The notes under the pieces: generated by a model
The model's database searches: none
Seen by the model: the letters and a program-made list of their open reading frames with translations, nothing else
What the model was told of the DNA's origin: nothing
Position numbers and translations under genes: made by a program
Shown: piece by piece, positions 49,736-61,714 of the stretch
Layout: each line of letters starts with the position of its first letter
How positions within the stretch are numbered: the first letter of the stretch is position 1
Assembly (NCBI GenBank): GCA_028583605.1
Contig: CM053328.1
Span: 1,280,501 to 1,344,500, forward strand
Source: Dastarcus helophoroides
Taxonomy: Eukaryota; Arthropoda; Insecta; Coleoptera; Bothrideridae
Direction of reading: 5' to 3'
DNA: 64,000 bases

Positions 49736-51301
49736 AAACATTTACCTTTTTTTTGAAAATTTCCTAAATAGTTTACTATTTTTCGAAGTTTAGACTTTTT
49801 TTTTTTTTTTTGATAATTCCGACTTTTTTCCGAAAATTTTCACTTTTTTCAAAATTGCAAATTTTTGAAATATTTGAATTTTTTTAGGATTTTAATCTTT
49901 TTTGAAAAGTGTTACCTTCTATCATAAAAATTGGGACTTTTTTCGAAATTAAATATAGCATCATCCAAAATTTGAAGTTTTTTCGAAATCTCCATTTTTT
50001 TTTTGAAAAGTTCGAGTTTTTGTGATAACTTTAACATTTTTTTCAAAATTCGCCTGTTCCAGAAATTTTTTAATTTTGGTGAAGAATCCAATTTTCCAAA
50101 TTACCAATTTTTAAATTTTGAACGAATTCTACAAAAGGAATTGAAGATTTAACTAAATTTCGATTTTAAAGCTGCCTAAATTCAAAACAATCTAAACAAA
50201 AATCGCAGCTTCGAGGCGGAAATCTAAATTTTAGGAAAAAAGTGAAATATAGCGTAAACAAAACCAGATAAAAATTGGAAGTTTAAATTGGACTTTTTCT
50301 AACATGTCATCGTTCCAAGTTTACCCTTAAAATTTCGACTTCAATTTCAAGATCCCGGCCTTAAATTGGAATATAAATGTTGTATTTTTCTCTTGAAATT
50401 TTGACTGAAATTCCCAATTTCTAGAAAAAATTAGAAATAGCAAGATTTTATCACAAATTTTGAGATTTTGGGAAGTTTGATGAAGTGGGCATAGCGAAAA
50501 AATCATTAGAATTTGAAATATCGAGAAAAAAATTGGCATATTTAAATTAAAGTGAAATTTGAAGGAAAAAATTCAAGGTAACTCGAAATTTTTATTAATA
50601 ACTTCAAAAAACAAGGGTATTGTATTATAAAATTCAAGTTTGAGGGAAAAAAACAAAGTTTGAGTGTTTGTTCTAAAGAAAAAGTTGGAATTTTCGGAAA
50701 AATTTAAATTTGCAAATAAAATTGCCAGGAAACTGGGCTTCAATGAAAAAGACTTCACTGCTTGAGTCCATATTTACAATAATAGCACATACAATTTGTA
50801 TTTTAAACTCGAAATTTTATAAAAAGAAAAGAAATATTTTGAGAAAAGGGTCCAAATTTCAAAACACAATCAAAAATTAGAAAAAAATGAATATTCAACT
50901 TATACAACTTAAAATTCAATTTGACTTGAAATTTTGAGAACAAAATCAACATTTTCCTAGAAAGAGTGGAAATTGTAGGTTTCTAATTGAACTTTCAAAA
51001 AAATGTTTTTTAAAGTTAACTCATAATTTTCAGATGAAAGTTGCACGAATTTGTGTAAAATTTTGAAAAGAAAATTTCTAAAAAAATCCCAAACTTTAGG
51101 GTAAAGTAAAAATTATTTTAAGAACATACAAATTCAACGAACCGAAATAAACCGTTATTTTTTTCCGGTTCTATTCCGGTTTTCGTTCCTACAGAAATAA
51201 CGGTTTTTTTTTCGGTTTCCGGTTTTCGGTTCAGTTCCGGTTCGAAGCCCTGTTTTTGCATCTGCGCACCCCCTGTCAAAAAGTGTCACCAGCCGCCACT
51301 G
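49736..51301. repeat. A/T-rich satellite remnant ending in a hAT right terminus
   Basis: Degenerate TTTCGAA / AAATTTTGA motifs with a switch of orientation near 50100. Then a GGTTTTCGGTTC-type run (51165-51245) and the end CAGCCGCCACTG at 51301. No left end identified. No gene seen. Confidence 0.6.
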
Positions 51302-51389
51302 GATAACACAAAGGTCGACGTCACTAAGATTCTAGCCTTAATAATCTAAATAAATAAAGGTTTCATATTTCAACACGATCGGTAAAAAG

Positions 51390-54300
51390 TAGTGTTGGGC
51401 TATTCGAATACAAGTTGTGAGATGTATTCGATTCTGCCAAGATCTTGAATACATCCGATTCTCAACTGAAGTATTCGAATAGTTCCAGACTCCGTGAGTT
51501 GAAGTGAGAATATGAATAGAATCGGTTCTCGCCTCTCCCTTGCATTCGAATACAAAATATGTATTCGAATACAATATATGTATTCGAGATTGTGGTAGTC
51601 TGATACAACAAAATATTGGAATGCTGAGTAGTGAATAGAATCGGTCTCCTAACTACGCTACATATCCGATTCTTAACTTCTTCGATGTTGAATACTGTAC
51701 CCGATTCTTGTATTCGAGATCTTAGACATGCATTTTGAATGCGTATTTTATTCGAGACAGTGGCGGCTCGCGTATATGCACTGAGGAACTGCAGCACCCC
51801 CAGTTCCGCTTTCGAGTTTTTTCTTAAAAAGTTTGGTCTTTTTTGAAGACTTTTCCTTGAAAACTTTTTTATAGAAATATTAAATTTTCTCTAATTTCTT
51901 TTATAGAAACTTCAACTTCCTTTCATGTTATGATCTGCTAAAATCTATTTTTATTTTTAATTTTCATGAAAAAACGCATTTTTAAGAACTAACTTTTGTA
52001 AAACTTTCGAAAAAGAAATCAGTATTTCGAGAAAGAATTGAATTTTGAAAAAAAAAGGTTAAATTTTTCTAAAACGTTCAACATTTTGAGAAGATAATGA
52101 AAATTTCAAGAAACAATCTGTATCCAACTCTTTTCGCATTTTAATTTCCCTGAAAAAAAAAAGAATAATAGCAAATCTTCGAGTTTTTACCAGATTTCGC
52201 AATTTCTACTGTATTGTGGAAAAATTCTTAGGTTTTTCTAATATTTTTAATTTTTTTTTTGTTGAGAAAATTTATATTTTTCTAAATATATTATATAAAC
52301 AAATTTTCTCGAAATTTCTACTTTTCCAGCAAATTTTGTTCTTAAAATTTTTTCTGGAAATTTCAACTTCTCCTGATTTTTTATGTTCCTTTAATTTGCT
52401 TTAAAAATGTTAGGTTTTTCACGGGATTTTGACATTTTAAAGTTCATTTTATAATTTTCACTAACAACTTTTAGAAAATAACGCTCACATTTCTATAAAA
52501 ATGTCAAGATTTTGGAAAGAAACGAAAAAGTGTTAAGAAAATTTTCCATTGCTTCCGCATTTTGCTTTATTTTAAATGAAAGTGATAGCCGATGGATTAT
52601 TTTCCTAAAATTTCTTTTTTTTTGTACAGATATTTCAAATTTTTTCTCGAGATTTCGATTTTCTTTCAACGAAAATTAGAATCTTTTAAAATTTTGACCT
52701 TTTTCAAGATTTTGACTTCATTTGAAAATTTCCACTTTTGCTAAGAATTTCGTTCGTTTGTTCCTAGAAATTTTGACTTTTTGTGAGAATTTCGCTTTTT
52801 CTGACATTTTTGATTTAATTGCAAAATCTCAACCTCAAAAATGTCCGCATTTTACAATTTATTTTTTAAAATTTGACCGGTTTTCAAAAATTTGATCGTT
52901 CTCTCAATTTTAACTTTTTTTGAAAAGCTTGAAATTTTTAAAAAATCGTACTGTTTTAAAAACTTACGGTTTTATGAAAATATTTACTTTTGTGGAAATT
53001 TAACATTTTTTTAAACGTTGAATCTTTCAAAATTCCACCCTTCTTGAAAATTCGATTTTTATTTCAAATTTGTTCACGAATTTTTATTTTTTTCTTGTTA
53101 ATATCGACTATTCTGATGTGGTGTTATTTTCCAAAATTTAGAAAATTTCGATTTTCCAAAACTTGGTAAATTTCGATTTTTCAAAATTTGGAAAATTTCG
53201 ATTTTTTAAAATTTGAAATATTTCGATTTTCGATGATTTTTATTTTTATTTAAAATTCCAATTATTTTTTAAATTTTCGATCTTTTCTCGAAATTTTGAC
53301 TTTTCTTTTGAAAGTTACGAATTATTTTCGAAATTTCGGCTTTTCTTTTGAATTTCGACTTCTACTTAAAACATTTTTTGAAAATTTCGATTTTTTTGAA
53401 AATCTGAACCTTTTTTAATATTTTGTCTTGATTTCATTCGACCCTTTTTAAAAATTTCGACTTTTTTAAAACAGTTTTTCAAAATGTTAATTAAGGAAAT
53501 TTTCAATTTTTGTCGAAACTTTCAACATTTCAAAATTTTGTCTTGTTGAGCCAAAATTGCAAACCTAATTTTTAGCTTATAAAAGAAAGTGATGATATTT
53601 TGCAATTGCCCCTTGCGTCTTGTTTCGAAAATTCTGTTTTTAAAAGTTTTTCGACAATTTAGACCTTTTCAAAGTTGCCTTGTTCGAGCAAAATTGTTTT
53701 CCAAAACCCAATTTTTGGCTTGTAAAAGAAATTTTTAAATTTGAATGTTCAGTTAAATATCGTTTTTCACCCCGCTTGGGATTCACATTTTTAAAATCGA
53801 TTAAGTACGTGTTTAGTGATTGCTCTTATCTATTCTTTATATACAAATTTTGACAAAAAATGTTTATAAAAAAACCCTCAAATTTCTCTAAGAATGTCAA
53901 CATTCTGGGAAAAAAAACGAAGAAATTTAAAAAAAGTTCAATTTTGACATAAATGTTAAATTTCAAGAAAAAATGAACCTTCTAAATTTCAACTTTATTG
54001 CGAGTTGATATTTCACTAAAAAAAACTTACCACTATTGTAGAACCGAAGAAAATTCTGAATCGAAATTTCCAATTTTTCTAGAACTGTTATTTTTATTTG
54101 TTAAATTTATTCTTGAAATTGTCAAGTCCTCCAAATTTCGATAAAAAATATATTGAAATTTAAAGATTAGGCTCAAAATTTGAAGAAAAAGCAGACAACA
54201 TTTCTAGAAATTTTTTATTGGTTTATAAAATTTTTGAAAAAAAATAATAAATAATAAGGAATAAATTAATTGTCAAAAATATTCTTAAAATTTCGACTTT

Positions 54301-55410
54301 TCAAGTAGGACTTTTTAAAATTTTCAAAAATGAGTCAACATTTCTAGAACAGTCGAAATTTCGAAAATAAAAATAGTCAAAATATTAAATTAATTGACAA
54401 TTTAATGCTCTAATTTAAATTTTTTCTAGTAATTTTAAAGTTCCCAGAGAAACTTCAAAGATCAAATATTTCAGCGTGAAGTCGATTGTGATTAAAATTC
54501 ACATTTTGGGAATGTATTTGTAATTGAACTCCAAATGATTATTCGAAATTTGTCTCAAAATTTCGAACAATTTTAAAAATAGATACTATTTCTTAATGTT
54601 GAGTTTTAATTCGAAATTTTTTTCAAAAAGTTTATTTAAAAAAAAATATCCATTTTAAAAAAAATATATTTCAAGCTCAGGAAAGTTTCTAAAAAACAGA
54701 TAAAATTTATTATTTAATCACAAAATTCCAATTTTTCCCCGAATTTTGCCTTTTTTCCTAAAGTTGAGGTTTCTATTGGAGGTTCATTGAGAAGCAACAG
54801 AGCTGATTTGTTATTAATTTTCTGAACTCATTTGCTTTTACACAATTTTAACACACAAACGCCGTCGCAGCAACCCCTTCAGTTTTAGCTACTAGCCGCC
54901 ACTGATTCGAGATCATTTTTATCCGGGATGGTTGGTTACGCATTATGTTCGCACACTCTTGCATTCGAATATGTACCTAATTTTTAATTTATTGCTTCAT
55001 CCTTCTCATAAAATTATTAAATAACGAAATGCTTAAGTACTTTTTAAAATCTGGCTCTCAATTTTAATAATGAAATTTAGCAATATCTGGAAATACAGTG
55101 CCAATATGCGAATCCAATCAAAGTTAAAGATACGTATGTGAATTCTAAAGTTTCAAGATTTATTTTTATTAAGAAATTTATATACATTCAATTAGGAAAT
55201 TACCAATTATGGGCATAGGTACGGAAGTAGTGAAATCGAAAGTCATATCTCGCCACCACATGCCTCGAATAGGCCGCCGAGACAATTTTTCTAGTAGGTA
55301 TTTTATTATCCCATAATTCGATTCTTTGTATTCGAATACTTATTCGATTCTCAAAAGTATTCGAATTCAATGTATTCGATTCTGAAAATCCTTCGATTAT
55401 TCCAACACTG
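51390..55410. mobile_element. Putative element rich in TATTCGAATA, interrupted by a hAT element
   Basis: AGTGTTGGGCTATTCGAATA at 51392 faces the complement of AGTGTTGGAATAATCGAA at about 55391-55408. Both flanks are full of GTATTCGAATAC-like palindromes (51460-51730, 55315-55395). The inner hAT at 51758-54904 splits it. No duplication recognised. Confidence 0.5.
51758..54904. mobile_element. Second satellite-filled hAT-type element
   Basis: Ends CAGTGGCGGCTCGCG and complement TAGCCGCCACTG, with the exact duplication ATTCGAGA at 51750-51757 and 54905-54912. The left subterminal AACTGCAGCACCCCCA matches that of the element at 24309. The interior is diverged satellite DNA with no transposase and no clean tandem array. 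Confidence 0.93.
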
Positions 55411-56420
55411 ATCAAAATGTCGTGAAAAAACTTGACATTTTTAAACAAATTAGAGGAACATAAAGAAAAATCTGGAGAAGTTGGAATTTCTAAACAAGAA
55501 CAACACTTTCAGGAAAAATGGAAATTTAGAGAAAATTTCTTTTTATAAAATATTTAGGAAAAATGGAAACTTTGCAGAAAAACTTAAAATTTCCTAAAAA
55601 AAATCGAAATATCTGATAAAAACTCAAAATTTTTATACAAAATGAGATTTGAGGTAAAAATTCGAAGATACCGTATTAACCTATTTTTTAGAGAAATAGT
55701 ACAATGCGAGATGAGTTGGATTTAGATTTTTTCTTAAAATTGTAATTATTTTCTCAAAATGTTGACAAGGTTCAAAGAAATTTGAGTTCTTTTCTTAACA
55801 TTTCAATTCCTGCTCGAAATATTGATTACTTTCTCAAAACTTTTACAAAAATTAAGTTTTTAAAAATGTGATTTTGATCAAAATTAGAAAAAGCCTTATT
55901 TTGAAAAATGTCAAAATGTTTATAAAAAGTTAAACTTTCCAAAAAAAGTTACGAATTTCAAAAATAAATCGACGAAGTCAAAATCTTTAAAGCAGGCATT
56001 TTCAAAGACTTTGAAACTATGAAAATAGTGAAATTTTCAAAGTTGAAATTTTGAAAAAATTTTAAAATTTAGAAAAATATCGAGATACCGTATTAACCCA
56101 TTTTTTAGAGAAATAGTAAAATGCGAGACAACACTAGTAAAAAGGTTATGAAATTATTAATTAAATTATATATTATAACAACTTTGAAAGTCTGCAATTC
56201 GAAACGTAAACATTTTTTATTATTGAGATAATAAGCCTTGTATATACGAATATATACAAGTTTATTACGATGCAATTGAAATCTAATTTCATTAGAATCT
56301 AATGAAAATTAGACTGCAATTGCAAAGTTCACGTAGATGAGGCAAAGCTTGTATCACGGGTTGCATCGCAACATCCATAGATACAAACGTCCTCGGCGTG
56401 ACTTTACTTTCATCTAGTTT
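55411..56420. repeat. A/T-rich DNA with a direct repeat
   Basis: A segment of about 50 bp (GAGATACCGTATTAACC... AATAGTA(C/A)AATGCGAGA) occurs at about 55667-55715 and 56083-56135, 416 bp apart. Nothing else is recognised; no gene. Confidence 0.6.
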
Positions 56421-56479
56421 TGACAAATGACCAATTAAATGTTCTGTAATTAAACAGTTAAACGTGCTTAAAATTGAAA

Positions 56480-56556
56480 ATATGTACAACCGCAACCATA
56501 GACTAGTTTCGGCCTTCCTTGGCCTCGTCAGCATGGTACGGTGGTTGTATACACTT
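56480..56556 (-). ncRNA. Type I hammerhead ribozyme, minus-strand copy
   Basis: Minus-strand core CTGACGA (56531-56525), helix II GGCC/GGCC with loop AAGGAA, GAAA, minimal helix III C-TA-G, cleavage expected after the base at 56501. Helix I ACCATG with TATGGT, then TACAACC with GGTTGTA. Differs from the plus copy by one base in loop III. Confidence 0.8.
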
Positions 56557-56682
56557 CCAATTTAAAGCCGTTAGCATGTAGCGAAAATGTTTGCGTAATA
56601 AACAGTTAAAAGTCAGTTACAAGTCACCCAATGGAGGTTTGCTCTCTTGGATACTTATACGACTGACTAACGGCTTTAAATT

Positions 56683-56768
56683 GGAAGTGTATACAACCAC
56701 CGTACCATGCTGACGAGGCCAAGGAAGGCCGAAACCAGTCTATGGTTGCGGTTGTACATATTTTCAAT
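56683..56768 (+). ncRNA. Type I hammerhead ribozyme, plus-strand copy
   Basis: CTGACGA at 56710-56716, helix II GGCC (56717-56720) with GGCC (56727-56730), GAAA at 56731-56734, helix III C-CA-G, cut predicted after C56740. Helix I: ACCATG (56704-56709) with TATGGT (56741-56746), internal loop, then TACAACC (56692-56698) with GGTTGTA (56750-56756). Confidence 0.82.
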
Positions 56769-56820
56769 TTTAAGCACGTTTAACTATTTAATTACAGAAC
56801 ATTTAATTGGTCATTTGTCA

Positions 56821-57377
56821 TTTTTTATTATTATTTTTTTTTCGTAATTCGTATTTATTTATCATTCCGAATCAACTGCCAAGCGTTGTCTTTGAAATTT
56901 GTAAATACCCTGTATAACCTTGTATGTTAAATAAAGTGTTAATTATCTTTCTATTTGGTGTTATCATTTCCAATGTCTCCGTTGGTTGCAAGGGTTGCGA
57001 AATCTGTGAATTTTTTTCAACTTTGACACCCTGTATCTCTATTAATATTAACTTTTGGTGTAAGGTAAATCACGTTACTTTTATACGAAAAATCTACTCT
57101 TGTTCTATGTACCATTACTTATGGTCCATTCTGTATATTAGTTACTTTCTATTAGAAAAAAAAATCACATATTTTATGGCCTGAAATATTTAATTGTTTA
57201 AAGATTTAAGTCGGTAACAGATTACGTATTTGGAGCTTATGAATAGATAATATTTAACGAGCCGTATTATCTAACGTGCTAAATACCTATCATTCGAATC
57301 GTAAACCCATATACCTATGATAATGATCTATAAAAATGAATCATCCCTTTTATTTACAGAAAAGATTTTAACATAAC
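56821..57377. other. Intergenic DNA with a solo TIR at 57018-57070
   Basis: CTTTGACACCCTGTATCTCT ... CTTTTGGTGTAAGGTAAAT (57018-57070) is a copy of the right end of the 9181-18290 family, without a partner nearby. The rest holds no gene that I can see. Confidence 0.6.
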
Positions 57378-59171
57378 AAGATTATTCGTTATCTTTTTTT
57401 ATCGACGTTGGTTTGTCGATTTTTACGTGAATCTCTAGTGATTTTAAGCTAGTCTCTGCTAAAAGCAGAATAGAATTTTGTAATGTGTTTAAGCTAGTTT
57501 AATAGCTACTTATAAAAATCGTTTTAATTTTAGCATGAAATATCTCCACATCGAACAGAATGGCGTCAAGAAGAAAAAGAAACTAGCTATCTATTTTCTA
57601 CTCTTTTTGGGATGTAATTTGATTATTTATAGCATTCGATGGTTATTCTGTGATACACGTACCGAATATATTCCAAGATTAGTAACCCTTAAAGTCGATC
57701 ATGTTACCACTCCAGTGACAAAAAAGACAATAACCGAACACTCCTTAGGATGTTACAGTAGTGAGGAAAATTCGACACTTTCTGATATAAACGAGGAGAC
57801 GATAACTCCCAATGGAACTATATTTTTCTTAGAAACTTCATGTAAGTCGTATGTGAGAGGAAAATTAGTTCTAAATGCAAGACAAGCTTGCGCTGTGGAA
57901 TCTGCGGCCAAAATGAATCCGAATAAATCCGTATACCTCTTGTTTACCTCACCTGGTAACGCAAAAGTTAAAGAATCAGATGAATATTTTAAATCCTTGT
58001 TGAGTTACGAAAATATTTATGTAAAATATATAAATGTTAAGAAGTTCGTGCACGGCAGTCCAGTGGAAAATTTATTTAAACACGACCTCGAAGAAAGTCA
58101 ATTTCCAATAGTGCATGCTAGTGATATATTAAGGTTGGTACAGATTAATTTTTTTTTACATTTTGGTTTTTACTTATTTATTTGTTGGTACAAAACTTAA
58201 TCAAAGCATTTTATTTAACATTGCGAAAGAAGAATAAATGTCATTTAAGAACCTGACTCAATATCAAATCTGCAAATCGTAGATTTATTCAAAATAAATA
58301 AAAATAGTTTTGGTGATAGGGCCCGGTCCTTGGTTATCTTCAAAAATTGAAATCCAAATCTTGTCCCCTGAAACCAAAGAAAGATTAAAATAGTTTTCAC
58401 CAAAAACAACAAAAAGACCACGAATGATTGATATGGAAGTACAGAGAAATTAATTTTTCTTTTCTTACGAATTGTGAATAACTCGTAGATCAGGGTAGAA
58501 GCCTTCAAAAACGATAAAAAGTGAAAAAAAAAATTATAGCAGGATGAAACCTGTTAGAAAAAGAAGATAATGCAACAAAAATAAAAGCAAAAATAAATTA
58601 CGGGCGATCTGAGGTCGGGAAGGGGTAGGGGTTGAGTTTTTAAGGGTAAAAAACGGTTTATCTCGATTTCTGGCAAAACTACAAATCCTATAAAAAAAAG
58701 TTAAAAAGCAAAGTTGTAGGTGATGTACAACTTTTGTATCTACACTTTTTTAATATAACTTTAAAATTCACGTAAAAAATTCAAAAAACCAGGTTTATGT
58801 TTTTTTATTTTTATCTTTTACAAAAAAAATTTTTTTCTGCGAAATTTGGTGAAAATTTACCTTTTTATATCCCAAAGACACTGTAATTTTTTTGATTTAA
58901 AATATTTATTTTTTCACCTTATTTTAACTCAATATCGAAAAAGCACCCTAATTTTCAATCAAAAAATCTCAGCTTTTTCAAAAAACTCGGTGGGCGCTTT
59001 TTGTTCGTTGAAATGTCTACTTTATGACGGTGTAAAAAAATATACATTACTATAGTAAATCTTCTTAGAAAATTCAAAAAAACGAAAAGTATTCCAATTC
59101 GAATTTTTTTTTATCTTTATGTACAATTTTGAGCTGTTTGTTAAAATTTATATTTTAATTATTCGAAAAAC
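57378..59171 (+). repeat. Segmental duplication, copy 2
   Basis: Matches 39878-41732 through the 5' flank, exon 1 and about 1 kb of intron. Homology ends where the foldback centre begins. It lacks the ACAAGTGAT expansion of copy 1. Confidence 0.95.
57535..58133 (+). CDS. Second glycosyltransferase copy, exon 1 only in window
   Basis: Exon 57535-58133 encodes the anchor and the first part of the catalytic domain up to VHASDILR, over 90 % identical to copy 1, and ends at the same GTTGGT donor with two bases of a split codon. No exon with GGTYMDLD follows up to 64000, where a foldback and a copia element occupy the intron position. Either exons 2-3 lie beyond the window or the copy is truncated. 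The open frame runs on into the intron to 58200, which is not meaningful. Part of a type II Golgi glycosyltransferase as in copy 1. Confidence 0.8.
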
Positions 59172-61320
59172 TTAAGATTCCATTTTACATTGATAAACAA
59201 AAAATTGTAAATCGAAATATACGACTATAATTAACAACCAAATAAGTTAACTAAAAGAGGAGAACGCAGTCGTAGAAAGACCTCAGAGTTTAATTATCAA
59301 AACCACACAAAAATACCATTTTTGCAAGAAAATTTTTATCTAACGTGAAAAACAAAGACGAAATAATAAAATCGCTAATGAAAATATTACAGTCACAAGG
59401 ATTTTCCTGTAAACAAGCAAAAGAAGATGCTGATGCTGACATAATTAAGACCTCGATAGAAATTGCCAGAGATACTAATAAAACTGTCATTGTTGTGGAT
59501 CAAGATATTGATCTTTGGTCCTTTTGAATCAATTAAATTCTAATAATCGTGACATTTATTTTCTGAAGCCAGGTTCTCGAAATATAAAAGATCCTTTTTT
59601 CGCGTCTAATAGCTTCAAATATGAATCCGTCAAAAACATCGTTGCATTTCTGCATTGTTTTTCTGGTTGCGATACAACATCTGGATTTGCCGGAAAAGGA
59701 AAGAAAAGTATCGTGAATTCATTAATAGGCGATAAAAATTTATCAAATTTGGCTAATATTTAAAAAAAAATGCAAACAAAGAAGATATAAAAAATGGATT
59801 ACAATTAATGAAATCTATTTATAAATGTAAAAATAATAATATTACAGTAAATCAATTAAGATTTCAAAAATATCAATTAGTTAAAATTAAATCGTCTTTT
59901 ATATTGGGAAATCTCCCACCCACAGAAGGTACAGCAGAACAAAATTGTTATATTATCAGCTTCAAACTTGGCGGCTGGGTAACGAACTAACAGCAACAGA
60001 TTGGGCCTGGAAGCAACATCTACGGGGCGTTATGCCCAAATTTACAGAAAAAGAATTAATTCCAGACATATTGCTGAAAACTATTTGCTGCAGCTGTGAA
60101 ACCGGATGCAATAGTTTAAAATGTGGCTGCCGAAAACATGGTTTAAAATGCACAAATTTACTTTCAAATTGTCATGGTTCTGAAAAATGCGCCAATGTGG
60201 TAGAAGAAACCTACGAGGAAGTTAATGATCTAGATGAAATTGTGGATGAAGAACCAGCGCAAACTAGAAATTATGTTGGAGACGAAGACGATGATGGTCT
60301 TGAAGACTTCGAAGATCTGGTAGAATCGGAAAAGTGTGCTGAATCTAACGATGAAGAAATACCATCAAAGAGACAAAAACTGATGGATAAGTGATTAAAA
60401 TTGAAGACAATGTTTTGATAAATAAAAAGATTAATTTTCTATGACATAAATGAAATGAGAATTTAAGAAATAAACTTTTTTTTTACTGAAAACAATAGCT
60501 ACAGTCATATTTTTTAGATTAAATCACCTTAAAATCCAATCTTTAATATTTAAAACAACTATGTTTTTTGCAATCTTTATGTTTTTTGGATTTGTAATTT
60601 TTTTGTTTATCAATGTAAAATGGAATCTTACGTTTTTCGAATAATTAAAATATAAATTTTAACAAACAGCTCAAAATTGTACATAAAGATTAAAAAAAAA
60701 TTCGAATTGGAATACTTTTCGTTTTTTTGAATTTTCTTAGAAGATTTACCATAGAAATATATATTTTTTTACACCATCAGAAAGTAGACATTTCAACGAA
60801 CAAAAAGTCCACCGAGTTTTTTAAAAAAGCTAAATTTTAACGTGAGATTTTTCGATTGAAAATTAGGGTGCTTTTTCGATATTGAGTCAAAATAAGGTGA
60901 AAAAATGAATATTTTAAATCAAAAAAATTACAGTGTCTTTGGGATATAAAAAGGTAAATTTTCACCAAATTTCGCAGAAAAAAAATTTTTTTGTAACAGA
61001 TAAAAATAAATAACCATAAACCTGGTTTTTTGAATTTTTCACGTGAATTTTGAAGTTATATTAAAAAAGTGTAGATACAAAAGTTGTAGATCTTCTTATT
61101 ACCTACAACTTTGCTATTTAACTTTTTTCATAGGATTTGTAGGTTTGCCAGAAATCGAGATAAACCCTTTTATACCCTTAAAATCTCACCCCCTACCCCT
61201 TCCCCACCTCAGATCGCCTGTAATTTATTTTTCCTTTCATTTTTGTTGCATTATCTTCCTTTTCTAATAGGTTTCATCCTACTATAATTTTTTTTAGTTT
61301 CAAAAATTATCTACCCTAGA
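58492..61320. mobile_element. Foldback with ~680-bp arms around a gene remnant
   Basis: Left arm 58492-59171 is matched in reverse by 60632-61320 with about 90 % identity by eye, including AGGATGAAACCT, CAGGTTTATG and GGGCGCTTTTTGTTCG-like stretches. The centre (59173-60630) has its own ends, TAAGATTCCATTTTACATTG and complement. The left arm alone is present in glycosyltransferase copy 1 (41034-41732). So either an element brought long arms, or intron DNA was inverted next to the insertion. Confidence 0.8.
59345..60394 (+). pseudogene. Fragment of an uncharacterised PIN-like/Cys-rich insect family
   Basis: Pieces in order: 59345-59527 (GFSCKQAKEDADADIIKTSIEIA, then VIVVDQDIDL), 59515-59763 (VAFLHCFSGCDTTSGFAGKG), 59808-59990 (LGNLPPTEGTAEQNCYI) and 59945-60394 (LTATDWAWKQH, then ICCSCETGCNSLKCGCRKHGL). 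From memory this order matches the 3' half of a large uncharacterised family of insect and spider proteins, with a PIN-nuclease-like acidic region and a Cys-rich tail. The frame changes near 59525, 59765 and 59950. The final segment ends at 60392-60394. It lies in the same orientation as the glycosyltransferase, within the foldback centre. Confidence 0.65.
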
Positions 61321-61662
61321 CTATCGGGGCTTCGAACCGCTATGTTTTTCGTTCCGGTTTCCGGTTTTCGTTCCGGCAAAAAAATTACATCGGTTCAGTT
61401 TCGGTTTTCGTTTCGACAAGAATAACGCTTTTTTTCGGTTTTCGGTTCAGTTCCGGGTGACTCATTTTTTGGTTGTTAAAAGTCTTTAAAAATTGATTTT
61501 TGGACATAATTTAGAAAATGTGACTTCTTTTTGTTTGAATGATGGTCCTTATTTAAGTTATATGGCAATACAGATTAACAAAGAACAAATATATTCACGT
61601 TTTTATACATAACATACAACTCTCTAAAAAACGGTTGCTAACACAACTAACTATTATTTGTT
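61321..61662. repeat. GGTTTTCGGTTC-type run and probable copia LTR
   Basis: Degenerate CGGTTTTCGTTCCGG repeats at 61335-61460, similar to those at 51165-51245. The part from about 61540 to 61714 is likely the 3' LTR of the copia element (minus strand). Confidence 0.5.
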
Positions 61663-61714
61663 TCATTTAACAAGGTGGAGGTATTTTGATTGTCTCGCTC
61701 TAACACTCCCCCTC
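61500..61714 (-). repeat. Probable 3' LTR start and polypurine tract of the copia element
   Basis: On the minus strand CGAGGGGGAG, a polypurine tract, is followed directly by TGTTAGAGCGAGAC, a typical LTR start. The pol frame runs some 15 codons into it. The other end of the LTR cannot be fixed because the 5' LTR is outside the window. Confidence 0.55.

Larger units (their letters stand above)
56421..56820. mobile_element. Inverted repeat of two hammerhead-bearing units
   Basis: Arms 56421-56574 and 56667-56820 (154 bp each) are nearly exact complements; the 92-bp spacer has no clear content. Each arm holds a complete hammerhead on its own strand. It could be two copies of a short retroelement inserted head to head, or inverted ends of a larger one. 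Confidence 0.85.

Noticed and set aside
56292..56534. 80-residue minus-strand frame over the hammerhead arm
   Set aside because: It overlaps the ribozyme and inverted repeat; its content is explained by them.
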